Assembly: GCA_041746105.1 (NCBI GenBank)
Contig: JBGTHP010000026.1
Span: forward strand, 124,001 to 188,000
From: JBFHRE01 sp041746105
GTDB taxonomy: Bacteria > Actinomycetota > Acidimicrobiia > Spongiisociales > ZC4RG35
DNA length: 64,000 nt
Reading direction: 5' to 3'
Part shown: positions 31,893 to 40,717 of the stretch, in pieces
How positions within the stretch are numbered: the first letter of the stretch is position 1
Layout of the letters: each line of letters begins with the position of its first letter
Notes under the pieces: generated by a model
The model's input: the letters and a program-made list of their open reading frames with translations, nothing else
Told to the model about the DNA's origin: nothing
Databases searched by the model: none
Made by a program: the position numbers and the translations under genes

Positions 31893-33941
31893 GTGGACTT
31901 GCCCTATCTGAACCGAGAACTCGCCTGGCTCGACTTCAACGGACGCGTGTTGGCTCTGGTCGAACGAAAAGAAATCCCGCTCCTCGAACGGGCCCGTTTT
32001 CTGTCCATCTGGGCCTCGAATCTGGACGAGTTCTACATGGTGCGTGTCGCCGGCCTCCGCGAACAACTGGCTCACGGGGTTCGGGCGTCGGGTCCGGACG
32101 CAATGACTCCGCTCGAGCAGCTGATTGCGATTCGTGAAATGGTTGTGAGCCAGTACCAGCGAGCATCGGCGGTGTTCCTCGACGAACTCGACCCCTTGCT
32201 GGTGAAGGCCGGAATTCAGCGCTCTGACTACGACACTCTCGATGCCGAAGACCGCGAGTACCTCGACACCCAGTTCCGAACACGAGTATTTCCGGTTGTC
32301 ACCCCCCTGGCAGTCGATCCGGCCCACCCGTTTCCCTACATCTCCAACCTCTCGTTGAACTTGGCGATCATCGTTCGCAACCCCGATACCGGGGTGACCC
32401 GCTTCGCTCGGATCAAAGTGCCTCCGATCCTTCCCCGGTTCGTGGTGATGCCCGATGGCGAGAGGTTCGTTCCACTCGAGCAGGTGATCGCCACTCACCT
32501 TGAAGCTTTGTTTCCCGGCATGGAGATCCTCGAGCACCACGCTTTCAGGGTGACCCGCAACGCCGACCTCGAGATCGAGGAGGACCAGGGCGATGACCTC
32601 CTTGCCACCATCGAATCAGAACTGACTCGCCGTCGATTTGGGAGGGTCGTGAGGTTGGAAGTCCACCCGTCGATGAGCCCCCAAGTGCTGGAGCTTCTCA
32701 TGCGGGAGATGGATCTTTCTGACAGAGAGGTGCTCGAGGTCAATGGTCCGTTAGATATTGCGGGCCTTGGCGCCCTTGCTTCGCTGGATCGACCGGACCT
32801 GTTGTGGGAGTCCTGGCAGTGGGTGACCCAACCCCGTTTGGTTGCTTCGCTCGGCGAGAAGGTGGACATCCTTGCTGCAATCAGCGCCGGAGACGTTCTC
32901 GTTCACCACCCTTACGATTCCTTCTCTTCGTCGGTCGAGGCCTTTTTGGACCAGGCCGCCCGCGATCCGCGGGTGCTCGCCATCAAGTTGACTTTGTATC
33001 GCACGTCAAAGGACAGCCCGATCATGGAGGCCCTGATGGAGGCGGCGGCGGAGGGCAAACAGGTCGTCGCCCTGGTCGAGTTGAAGGCTCGCTTCGACGA
33101 GGAGCGAAACATCGAATGGGCGCAACGTTTGGAAGACGCCGGCGTCCATGTCGTCTACGGCGTTGTGGGTCTCAAAACTCACACCAAGATCTCGTTGGTG
33201 GTACGTGACGAGGGCGAAGAGATCGTGCGCTATTCGCATATTGGAACCGGCAACTACAACGATGCCACCGCTCGCATCTACGAGGATTTGGGACTTTTCA
33301 CCTGCGATCGCGACATCGGGGCCGACCTCTCGGACTTGTTCAATTATCTGACGGGTTACAGCCATCACCGGCGCTACCGAAAGCTGCTGGTATCTCCGGT
33401 CACCGCACGCTCGGGTCTGATGGACCTGGTGTCGCGAGAGGCGGAACGAGGAGCCGGGGGTCATATCACGATGAAGATGAACTCCTTGGTAGACCAAGCG
33501 ATGATCGACGGCCTCTACGAAGCGTCGCGTGCCGGATGTCGGATCGATCTGATCGTCCGCGGAATCTGTTGTTTGGTCCCAGGCGTCGAAGGAGTGAGTG
33601 AAAACATCACGGTGCGTTCCATCGTGGGTCGTTATCTCGAGCATTCTCGTGTCTATCGGTTTGGTACCAGAGGAAGCGAACGCCGTTACTACCTCGGGTC
33701 GGCAGATCTCATGCCGAGGAATCTCGATCGGAGGGTTGAGGCACTGACTCCAATCGAGGACCCCGACCTTCAGTTCCGGCTGGACGAGGTATTGGAGGTA
33801 ACACTCGCCGACGACCAGCTCGCTTGGATTCTCGAATCGGACGGCCACTGGACCAGAGCACCATCGGCTACCGATGTCGATACTCATCTCTCGTTGCGGG
33901 CGCTGGCCGAGGCGCGCGCCGTCGTGCGGGGCGAGGTCTGA
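31893..33941 (+). CDS. ppk1: Polyphosphate kinase 1
   Basis: A 682-residue PPK1, the usual length. The N-terminal domain has YLNRELAWLDFNGRVL, FLSIWASNLDEFYMVRV and, later, FPVVTPLAVDPAHPFPYISNLSLNL. The autophosphorylated histidine lies in VRYSHIGTGNYN (about residue 450), and a second conserved region has VRGICCLVPGV with YFLGSADLMPRNLDRRVE-type residues near the C-terminus. It polymerises the ATP gamma-phosphate into polyphosphate. Immediately downstream is the phosphate uptake operon, so phosphate storage and uptake genes are grouped. Confidence 0.97.
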   Translation: MDLPYLNRELAWLDFNGRVLALVERKEIPLLERARFLSIWASNLDEFYMVRVAGLREQLAHGVRASGPDAMTPLEQLIAIREMVVSQYQRASAVFLDELDPLLVKAGIQRSDYDTLDAEDREYLDTQFRTRVFPVVTPLAVDPAHPFPYISNLSLNLAIIVRNPDTGVTRFARIKVPPILPRFVVMPDGERFVPLEQVIATHLEALFPGMEILEHHAFRVTRNADLEIEEDQGDDLLATIESELTRRRFGRVVRLEVHPSMSPQVLELLMREMDLSDREVLEVNGPLDIAGLGALASLDRPDLLWESWQWVTQPRLVASLGEKVDILAAISAGDVLVHHPYDSFSSSVEAFLDQAARDPRVLAIKLTLYRTSKDSPIMEALMEAAAEGKQVVALVELKARFDEERNIEWAQRLEDAGVHVVYGVVGLKTHTKISLVVRDEGEEIVRYSHIGTGNYNDATARIYEDLGLFTCDRDIGADLSDLFNYLTGYSHHRRYRKLLVSPVTARSGLMDLVSREAERGAGGHITMKMNSLVDQAMIDGLYEASRAGCRIDLIVRGICCLVPGVEGVSENITVRSIVGRYLEHSRVYRFGTRGSERRYYLGSADLMPRNLDRRVEALTPIEDPDLQFRLDEVLEVTLADDQLAWILESDGHWTRAPSATDVDTHLSLRALAEARAVVRGEV

Positions 33942-33951
33942 ATTTCCCAAG

Positions 33952-33973
33952 GTTCATCTTCCGTTAACCAAGC
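33952..33973 (+). promoter_or_regulatory. PHO-box-like tandem 11-bp repeat upstream of pstS
   Basis: Two adjacent 11-mers, GTTCATCTTCC (33952-33962) and GTTAACCAAGC (33963-33973), form a direct repeat of the actinobacterial PHO-box type (consensus near GTTCACC with 11-bp spacing). It is 83 bases before the pstS start, and a PhoB-like regulator is encoded downstream at 38558. Derived from inspection only. Confidence 0.5.
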
Positions 33974-34055
33974 GGTCGGAGAGGTGTCACCTGGGTTCTC
34001 TACTTTCGTCATCGCTGGCTTCAATCGGAGTCGCGACGACAAGCTGGAGGGTACG

Positions 34056-35063
34056 ATGTCGATGAGGAAGGCAACCACGACGTGGGTTGCGATCGGGGCG
34101 ATGGCAACGTTGGTGGCGGCGTGTGACGGGGGACCAGAGACCGGCTCTTCGGCGGTAGCGGCCACGGGCGCCAACTCGATTGCCATCTCTGGCTCCTCGA
34201 CGGTGGAGCCGATTTCGGCCAGGGTTGGCGAGAGATTCGACGCCGCCAATCCAAGCAATTCGACCACCGTAGAAGGCCCGGGAACCGGGGATGGTTTTGC
34301 TCGGCTCTGTGCGGGGGAAATCGACATATCCGACGCTTCTCGCCCGATCAAGGACGCCGAAGCAGAAGACTGTGCTGCGAACGGCATCGAGTACGTGGAG
34401 CTCCACATTGCAACCGATGGTCTGACAGTGATGACCAATCCGAGCAACACAACGGTTGACTGCCTGACCTTTGCCGACCTCTATGCGCTCACCGGCCCCG
34501 AGTCAGAAGGTTTGGAGAACTGGTCGGAGGCCAACGCACTCGCAGCCGAACTCGGTGGTTTCGCCGGATTTCCCGATGCCGATCTGGTCGTGGTCGGGCC
34601 GGGCGAGGAATCAGGCACCTACGACACCTACGTCGAGTTCGTGATCTCTGACATCGCAGAAGAGCGGGGTCAAGAAGAGTCCACTCGAGCGGACTACGAG
34701 GCTTCGGCCAACGACAATGTCGTGGTGCAGGGCATCGCGGGCAATCCGACGTCGATTGGATGGGTCGGCTTTGCCTTTTTTGAGCAGAACGCCGACGTGT
34801 TGCGGGCAGTCGAGATCGATGGCGGCAACGGGTGTGTCTTGCCAACGATTGAAACGATCGCTTCATTCGAGTATCCGCTCTCACGTCCGCTGTTCATCTA
34901 TGTCAAGACGAACGAGCTCGGCACAAAATCTGCTCTCGTCGAGTTCGTGGACTTCTATCTGTCCGACGAAGGCGTGGAAGCCGTCGGCGACGCCGGATAC
35001 GTTGAGTTGCCTGCTGAAGACCTCGAGGCGACGAGAGCCGCCTGGGCCCAGGCGAAAGGCTGA
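34056..35063 (+). CDS. pstS: Phosphate ABC transporter, phosphate-binding lipoprotein
   Basis: A 335-residue PstS. The signal ends with the lipobox LVAAC near residue 22. The phosphate site segments are ISGSSTVEPIS (Thr/Ser) near residue 45, GPGTGDGFARLCAGEIDISDASRPI, and GPGEESGTYDTYVEF. It binds phosphate outside the membrane and hands it to PstCA. The ATG giving MSMRKATT is chosen for its CTGGAGG site. A repeat typical of PHO boxes lies upstream. Spacing of 92 bases to pstC suggests lower downstream expression. Confidence 0.95.
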   Translation: MSMRKATTTWVAIGAMATLVAACDGGPETGSSAVAATGANSIAISGSSTVEPISARVGERFDAANPSNSTTVEGPGTGDGFARLCAGEIDISDASRPIKDAEAEDCAANGIEYVELHIATDGLTVMTNPSNTTVDCLTFADLYALTGPESEGLENWSEANALAAELGGFAGFPDADLVVVGPGEESGTYDTYVEFVISDIAEERGQEESTRADYEASANDNVVVQGIAGNPTSIGWVGFAFFEQNADVLRAVEIDGGNGCVLPTIETIASFEYPLSRPLFIYVKTNELGTKSALVEFVDFYLSDEGVEAVGDAGYVELPAEDLEATRAAWAQAKG

Positions 35064-35155
35064 GTCATCGTCTCTTTCAGATCGAACGTTATGTCGGAAT
35101 CCGCCCGGAAGAGCCCTCTGGTCGTCTGTTTGGTGCTCGATCGGAGTTCCCGCGC

Positions 35156-36073
35156 GTGACCGCCAACTCGGCTCTGATCGATCTCACAGGCGACCCCAGA
35201 AGGAGGCGTCGGGAACGGACCGTCCGATTTGTCTTCATGACCGCCGCAGGCGTTTCGGTCCTTATCTCCCTGGCGATCGTTCTGTCGCTGATCGAGCAGG
35301 CGTGGCAGTTCGTGGTAGCTATCGAGTTCGACCAGTTGTTGGCCAACGGCTGGTTTCCTCGTCGAGGGCGTTTCGAGTTCCTCACACTTTTTGTTCACAG
35401 CTCGATCATCACCGGCATCGCGATGTTGGTTGCCGTCCCATTCGGATTGGGGTCGGCCATTTACCTATCCGAATACGCGAAACCGACGTCGCGCAGAATC
35501 CTCAAACCGATTCTCGAGGTCCTGGCCGGCATACCTTCTGTGGTTCTGGGCTTCTTCGCGCTTCAGTTCCTGACGCCATCGGTGATTCGCAAAGTGTTTC
35601 CGGCGGCCGACAGCGCCAATTTCCTGGCAGCTGGCATCGGGGTCGGAATTCTCATCATCCCCCTGGTGGCCTCGGTTTCCGAGGACGCGATGCGAGCCGT
35701 TCCGAGGGCCTTGCGGGAGGCCTCTTACGGTCTTGGCGCCAAACAATGGCACACTGCGCTGCGGGTCGTTGTCCCAGCGGCACTGTCAGGAATTGCCGCA
35801 GCGATCATCCTCGGGATCTCCAGGGCGATTGGCGAGACGATGGTGGTTGCCCTTGCGGCCGGGTTGAACGGGATCAGGAACCTAAATCCACTCGAGGGCG
35901 GGCTGACCATGACAGGTGCTATCGCCAACCTCTCGGTCGGCTCCGACCAGGTGGCCGGGAACGACTCTGCTTTTCAATCGCTGTTTTTTGTTGGTCTGAT
36001 GTTGTTCACCCTCACCCTGGGGCTGAACGTGATCAGCGAGCGAGTTGTCCGACGCTACCGGCAGCGGTACTGA
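35156..36073 (+). CDS. pstC: Phosphate ABC transporter permease
   Basis: A 305-residue PstC with about six membrane helices. The first runs from FVFMTAAGVSVLISLAIVLS, and the EAA-type loop VPRALREASYGLGAKQWHTALRVVVPAALSG is on the cytoplasmic side. The GTG start is preceded by a GGAG 9 bases upstream, a weak site. The final TGA overlaps the ATG of pstA (TGATG). Together with PstA it forms the membrane channel. Confidence 0.95.
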   Translation: MTANSALIDLTGDPRRRRRERTVRFVFMTAAGVSVLISLAIVLSLIEQAWQFVVAIEFDQLLANGWFPRRGRFEFLTLFVHSSIITGIAMLVAVPFGLGSAIYLSEYAKPTSRRILKPILEVLAGIPSVVLGFFALQFLTPSVIRKVFPAADSANFLAAGIGVGILIIPLVASVSEDAMRAVPRALREASYGLGAKQWHTALRVVVPAALSGIAAAIILGISRAIGETMVVALAAGLNGIRNLNPLEGGLTMTGAIANLSVGSDQVAGNDSAFQSLFFVGLMLFTLTLGLNVISERVVRRYRQRY

Positions 36074-37026
36074 TGGCCACCACCAGCACCTCCGAATTGG
36101 TTGGGCGGTCGCTGAGGCGGCGGGGGCGATCGTGGGTGAACACCACCATCGCCGGCGCCATGCTTTTCAGTCTTCTTTTCAGCCTCATTGTCCTCGTGGT
36201 GCTTCTCGCAGACACGATTGTCAAGGCCCTTCCTGTCTTTCGGTCGCGCGGTCTCGAGTTCGTCACCGCGAACCTGAGTTCGCAGGTCGACTCTGCCGGT
36301 ATCGCGCAAGGAATCATGGGGTCCCTGGCCCTGACTTTTCTGGTGATCGTCATCGCATTCCCACTCGGGGTGTCTGCCGCCGTCTATTTGGAGGAGTACG
36401 CACGAGACAATCGCTGGACCCGCATGATCAATGCCAACATCAGGAACCTTGCCGGCGTCCCGTCGATCGTTTACGGCATCCTCGGGCTGTTCCTATTCGT
36501 GAAGCTGATCAACCAGGGTCTTTTCAGCGTGGCCGACGGAATCAGCGGTCGCAATCTGATCGCGGGCGGACTGACTTTGTCGGTGTTGGTGCTTCCAATC
36601 ATGATCATCACGACGGCCGAGGCGCTGCGGGCCGTTTCCCGCGAATTGCGGGAGGCCTCATTCGGGGTTGGCGCCACAAAATGGGAAACGATTCGGGCCC
36701 AGGTCTTGCCGGTGGCATTGCCTGGGATCCTGACCGGTGCCGTGCTGACGATCAGCCGCGCCTTCGGAGAGACCGCCCCTTTGCTTCTCGCAGGCGCCGT
36801 CTTGTCGCAGTACTTTTCGGTCTCCTCGGACGCCGGTCTGGTGGACCTGGTATCGAACCAGCCCTACACCGCTCTTCCGCTGATCGTCTACAACTTCGCC
36901 AGGCAGCCGGAAACCGAGTTTGTCCAGCTGACCGCAGCCGCCATCCTGGTCTTGTTGGGGATGCTTCTGTCGGTGAACGCAGCCACCATCCTGCTGAGGG
37001 ATCGAGTCGAACGGAGAAGGGGATGA
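36073..37026 (+). CDS. pstA: Phosphate ABC transporter permease
   Basis: A 317-residue PstA. Membrane helices begin at TIAGAMLFSLLFSLIVLVVLLAD; a conserved GVSAAVYLEEYARDNRWTRMINANIRNLAGVPSIVYGILG segment pattern and the EAA loop VSRELREASFGVGATKWETIRAQVLP are typical. The C-terminal RAFGETAPLLLAGA is a hallmark of PstA. It is translationally coupled to pstC and pstB by overlapping stops and starts. Confidence 0.95.
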   Translation: MATTSTSELVGRSLRRRGRSWVNTTIAGAMLFSLLFSLIVLVVLLADTIVKALPVFRSRGLEFVTANLSSQVDSAGIAQGIMGSLALTFLVIVIAFPLGVSAAVYLEEYARDNRWTRMINANIRNLAGVPSIVYGILGLFLFVKLINQGLFSVADGISGRNLIAGGLTLSVLVLPIMIITTAEALRAVSRELREASFGVGATKWETIRAQVLPVALPGILTGAVLTISRAFGETAPLLLAGAVLSQYFSVSSDAGLVDLVSNQPYTALPLIVYNFARQPETEFVQLTAAAILVLLGMLLSVNAATILLRDRVERRRG

Positions 37027-37877
37027 ACCTGGAACGGTCGCCGGTGCGATTGACGGGGGGCCAGTCACCTGTTGTTGACGGCTCACCGGGTGATGAACGG
37101 ACTTCAGTTGTGTTCGATCTGGAAGAACTGAATGTCTTTTACGGATCCTTTAGGGCGGTGAAGGACGTGACAGTCCCGATTCGCAAGAACGAAATCACGG
37201 CGCTCATCGGACCATCTGGCTGCGGAAAGTCGACGGTTCTCCGTTGTTTCAACAGAATGAATGATCTCATCGAAGGCGCCAGAGTGGAAGGTTCCATCAG
37301 ATACCACGGCGTCGATCTCTACGGTGACGACGTCGACCCCGTCGAAGTCCGTCGGCGGATCGGAATGGTCTTCCAGCGTCCCAACCCCTTTCCGAAGTCG
37401 ATATACGACAACATCGTCTTCGGCCCAAAGATCGCGGGCCGAAAGACCGGTCTCGATGATCTGGTGGAAGAGTCGTTGACCAAAGCGGCACTGTGGGATG
37501 AGGTGAAAGACAAACTTCGGGATTCGGCTTCCGATCTGTCCGGCGGTCAGCAGCAGCGGTTGTGCATCGCTCGGGCGATTGCAACGAACCCAGATGTAGT
37601 TTTGATGGACGAGCCATGTTCGGCTCTCGACCCGATCGCTACCCTTCGTATCGAGGAGCTGATGCTCGACCTGAAGCGTGATTACACGATCGTGATTGTC
37701 ACGCACAACATGCAGCAGGCTGCCAGAGTGAGCGACCGAACGGCCTTCTTCTCGGTCGATGTCAACGAGGTCGGACAGCGGACAGGCCGGCTGGTGGAGT
37801 TCGATACAACGGACAAGTTGTTCACCACCCCCGCCCAGACCGAAACCGAGCAGTACATAACGGGGCGGTTCGGATGA
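37023..37877 (+). CDS. pstB: Phosphate ABC transporter ATPase
   Basis: A 284-residue ATPase. Walker A is GPSGCGKSTVLRC, followed by FNRMNDLI, the PstB-specific motif. VFQRPNPFPKSIYDNI is also diagnostic, the signature is DLSGGQQQRLCIA, Walker B is VVLMDEPCSALDP, and the switch is VTHNMQQAARV. An N-terminal extension of about 30 residues precedes the usual start. Its ATG overlaps the pstA stop. It drives phosphate import. Confidence 0.96.
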   Translation: MNLERSPVRLTGGQSPVVDGSPGDERTSVVFDLEELNVFYGSFRAVKDVTVPIRKNEITALIGPSGCGKSTVLRCFNRMNDLIEGARVEGSIRYHGVDLYGDDVDPVEVRRRIGMVFQRPNPFPKSIYDNIVFGPKIAGRKTGLDDLVEESLTKAALWDEVKDKLRDSASDLSGGQQQRLCIARAIATNPDVVLMDEPCSALDPIATLRIEELMLDLKRDYTIVIVTHNMQQAARVSDRTAFFSVDVNEVGQRTGRLVEFDTTDKLFTTPAQTETEQYITGRFG

Positions 37878-37887
37878 GAGGGCCGAA

Positions 37888-38577
37888 ATGACCGATACCA
37901 GAGAGCATTTTCATCAGAACCTGTCGAATCTCGAACAGAGCGTCCTCGACAACGCCAACCGATGCATAAAGATGAGTGCGATGGCGGTCGAGGCGGTGGT
38001 CCTTCCCGATCTCGATCTGGCGGCGCGCGTGGCGGAGGAAGATCTGGCCGTCGATCAGACCTATCTCGAGACCCACAACCGGTGGATCAACACAATGGCC
38101 CGTCAGGCGCCGATGGGCGGCGATCTTCGATTGATGTCGGTGGTGCTGCACCTGAACACCACCCTGGAAAGGACCGGCGACCAGTGCGTGAACATCGCCA
38201 AGATGGCATTGGTCACCAAAGACCTTCCTCGGTCCGACCGAGTACTCCAGATGATTCGTGAGATGGGTGACCTGGTGACGCCGATGTTGCGGACGGCAGT
38301 GGATTCTTTTGTGAGGCGAGACGTCGAGGCGGCACGACTTCTGCCGGCCATGGACGAGCCGATCGATCGACTCAATCGGAACATGTATCGGGCAGTCGTG
38401 GACTGCGGTCCCGCCCCGGCCGTCCTGGAATGGGCGACCAGAATGATGATGGTGGCAAGGGCAATGGAGCGGATCGGGGATCAAGCAGTGGACATCGGCG
38501 AACAAGTCGTCTTCTTGGTGACGGGAGAGTTCGTCGAGTTCGCCGACCCGGGGGACCATGACGGCGACAGGGTCTGA
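37888..38577 (+). CDS. phoU: Phosphate transport system regulatory protein PhoU
   Basis: A 229-residue all-helical PhoU with two repeats. It has REHFHQNLSNLEQSVL at the start, LEMA-like VVLPDLDLAARVAEEDLAVDQ in the first repeat, DLRLMSVVLHLNTTLERTGDQCVNIAKM, and AMERIGDQAVDIGEQVVFLVTGE in the second. E-R-x-G-D-x-x-x-N/D metal-binding motifs occur in both halves. PhoU links PstB status to the PhoR kinase. The 3' end overlaps the following response regulator gene by 20 bases. Confidence 0.95.
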   Translation: MTDTREHFHQNLSNLEQSVLDNANRCIKMSAMAVEAVVLPDLDLAARVAEEDLAVDQTYLETHNRWINTMARQAPMGGDLRLMSVVLHLNTTLERTGDQCVNIAKMALVTKDLPRSDRVLQMIREMGDLVTPMLRTAVDSFVRRDVEAARLLPAMDEPIDRLNRNMYRAVVDCGPAPAVLEWATRMMMVARAMERIGDQAVDIGEQVVFLVTGEFVEFADPGDHDGDRV

Positions 38578-39271
38578 AGGGCGCTCCCTCGTCCTTCTGA
38601 TAGAAGACGAGCAAGCGCTGACCGATGCGATCGCCTACGCCCTCGAATTGGAGGGTTTTGACGTTGCAACGGCCGCGACCGGACGAGAGGGGGTCGAGAT
38701 GGCTCGGTCCTCCGATCCAACTGTGATCCTTCTCGATGTCATGCTGCCAGAGGGTTCCGGTCTCGACGTGTGCCGGCAGATCCGGCGAGCCTCGGCCGTC
38801 CCGATCATCATGCTGACAGCGCGCGATTCCGAAGCCGACAAGGTGACGGGGTTGGAACTCGGTGCGGATGACTACGTGACCAAACCGTTCTCTATGAGAG
38901 AGTTGATGGCGAGGGTCAGGGCACAGGAGAGAAGATCTCGCCGCGATCCCACTGGAGTCGGGGAGAACGAGGTGTTGTCGGCCGGATCCCTACGTCTCGA
39001 CATCGACGCACATGTTCTGATCGTCGCCGGATCGGCTGTCGAGTTGAGACCAAAGGAGTTCGATCTACTCGAGTCCCTGATGAGGAGGAAGGGGCGTCTG
39101 GCAACCCGCGAAACGCTCATCGACGAGGTGTGGGGACCGCACCATTTCGGAGACACCAAGACCCTGGATGTCCACATAAAGCGGCTGCGCCAAAAGATCG
39201 AATCTCAGCCTTCGGAGCCTCGCCACATCGTCACCGTGCGTGGTCTCGGATACAAGCTCGTCGATGAATGA
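38558..39271 (+). CDS. OmpR/PhoB-family response regulator (PhoB/PhoP/RegX3-like)
   Basis: A 237-residue OmpR-family regulator. The receiver domain has IEDEQ (acid pocket), the phosphoacceptor Asp in LLDVMLPEGSGLD, LTARDSE and the YVTKPFSMREL Lys. The C-terminal winged helix (residues about 145-237) ends RGLGYKLVDE. Linkage to pst-phoU and the kinase gene makes a phosphate-response role likely. It probably binds the PHO-box-like repeat before pstS. Confidence 0.93.
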   Translation: MTATGSEGRSLVLLIEDEQALTDAIAYALELEGFDVATAATGREGVEMARSSDPTVILLDVMLPEGSGLDVCRQIRRASAVPIIMLTARDSEADKVTGLELGADDYVTKPFSMRELMARVRAQERRSRRDPTGVGENEVLSAGSLRLDIDAHVLIVAGSAVELRPKEFDLLESLMRRKGRLATRETLIDEVWGPHHFGDTKTLDVHIKRLRQKIESQPSEPRHIVTVRGLGYKLVDE

Positions 39272-40670
39272 ACGCCGCCCGCAATCGTGGCTGGGTCGGC
39301 GGATTCTTCTGTGGTGGGTTGGGACCTCGTTGGGGATCATGACGTTGCTCGTTGCCTACATCGACCGATCATTGGCCGGTCTTGCGGATGGAAGCCAGGA
39401 AACGATCGACCAGATCAGGGTGAGGATGTGGTTCGGATTCGCCGCCGCCATCGCGGTGGGTGCGGCGACGATGGTTGTTGCCTCTCGTCGCATCAGTCGC
39501 CCTCTTTCTGCGCTGGTGTTTGAGGTCGAAACTGCTCTTGGTCTGAGAGCACAGTCAAAGACTGCGTCTTCGATGCTGCCGGAGGCCGACCGGCTCGAAT
39601 CGGCGTTTCGTCTGTTATCAGACGATCTGTCTGCCGCGAGACAGCAGACAGAAGGAAGGGTGGCGGCGCTCCACGCAGTACTCGGAGCGCTTCCCCAAGG
39701 GGCAACCCTGATCGAGTCGGATGACACGATCGGATATATGAGCCCTCGTCACCTCGAGTTTTTTGGACACGGCGCCCGCAACGTCGGCGAACTGACACCC
39801 ATGGCACTCCAAGGAATGGTGCGGTTGGCCCGTGGGGGCTCGACAGTCGATGAGGTGATCGCCCACGGAACGCCGCCCCGGATGATCAGAACCACGGCCC
39901 TTGCGCTGGAGGATCGTGGCCGTGTGTTGTTGTTGTCGTCCGATGTGACCGATGCCACCCGAATGGAGGCGATGCGCAGAGATTTTGTCGCGGACGCCTC
40001 GCATGAGTTGAAGACTCCGATCTCGGTGATCATCGCCGCCATCGAAACGCTCCAACTGGCTCTCGACTCTCGACCAGAGGAGGTGAGGAGGTTCGCCGTT
40101 CAGGTGGAAGCGTCGGCGCGCACCCTCAACCGCATCGTTTCTGACCTTTTTGACCTATCCCGAATCGAGTCAGGTGGATCGCCCCGGGATCGGGTCGACT
40201 TTGGTCTCGTTGTCGGAGAGGAAGTCGAGCGTATGAAAACACGCGCCGAAGCGGCCGGTATCGCCATCTCGGTGGACCTGGTGCCTGCAATTGTTCTGGG
40301 CTCTGCCTCGGATCTGGCTCTTGCCGTTCGTAACCTCTGCGAAAACGCCCTCAGGTACACGGACCGCGGAGGCTCGATCGCGATCCGGATGAGACAAGAG
40401 TCTGACCGGGCGATTCTCACTGTTGCCGATACCGGTGCCGGGATCCCGCAAAGAGAGATACCGCGCATTTTTGAGCGCTTCTACCGCGTCGACGCCGCCA
40501 GATCACGAGCCACCGGCGGCACCGGTCCCGGTCTTGCCATCGTCAAACACGCAGTCGAGCAGCACCGAGGGATGGTTGTTGTTTCGAGCGAGCTGGGTGT
40601 CGGATCCGTTTTTACGTTGAATCTTCCGCTCGCCCCCCCGGCTCCGGGTTCGGTAGAGGGTGGCGGTTGA
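39264..40670 (+). CDS. Sensor histidine kinase (PhoR/SenX3-like)
   Basis: A 468-residue histidine kinase. Two membrane helices (about residues 13-35 and 58-78) bracket a very short outer loop, so the signal is probably sensed in the membrane or via Pst/PhoU. A HAMP-like linker, a degenerate PAS-like segment, the HisKA motif VADASHELKTPISVI (phosphoacceptor His) and a HATPase domain with N-box LCENALRYTD, G1 ADTGAGI, F-box RIFERFYR and G2 GTGPGLAI follow. The start ATG overlaps the regulator stop. It pairs with the preceding regulator. Confidence 0.93.
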   Translation: MNERRPQSWLGRRILLWWVGTSLGIMTLLVAYIDRSLAGLADGSQETIDQIRVRMWFGFAAAIAVGAATMVVASRRISRPLSALVFEVETALGLRAQSKTASSMLPEADRLESAFRLLSDDLSAARQQTEGRVAALHAVLGALPQGATLIESDDTIGYMSPRHLEFFGHGARNVGELTPMALQGMVRLARGGSTVDEVIAHGTPPRMIRTTALALEDRGRVLLLSSDVTDATRMEAMRRDFVADASHELKTPISVIIAAIETLQLALDSRPEEVRRFAVQVEASARTLNRIVSDLFDLSRIESGGSPRDRVDFGLVVGEEVERMKTRAEAAGIAISVDLVPAIVLGSASDLALAVRNLCENALRYTDRGGSIAIRMRQESDRAILTVADTGAGIPQREIPRIFERFYRVDAARSRATGGTGPGLAIVKHAVEQHRGMVVVSSELGVGSVFTLNLPLAPPAPGSVEGGG

Positions 40671-40678
40671 GCGCGGTT

Positions 40679-40699
40679 GGGGGTATACGACATACTCCC
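40679..40699 (+). promoter_or_regulatory. Hairpin between kinase gene and dxs
   Basis: GGGGGTAT (40679-40686) and ATACTCCC (40692-40699) pair with one mismatch around a 5-nt loop. A T-rich stretch begins eight bases later. It may end the pst-pho transcript weakly or be an operator. TAGGCT at 40702-40707 could be a -10 for dxs, 10 nt before its ATG. Confidence 0.35.
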
Positions 40700-40717
40700 A
40701 CTAGGCTTTTTCTTCCA

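Noticed and set aside
33006..33950. 314-codon minus-strand frame opposite ppk1
   Set aside because: Shadow of the PPK1 catalytic domain; no start signal or motif.
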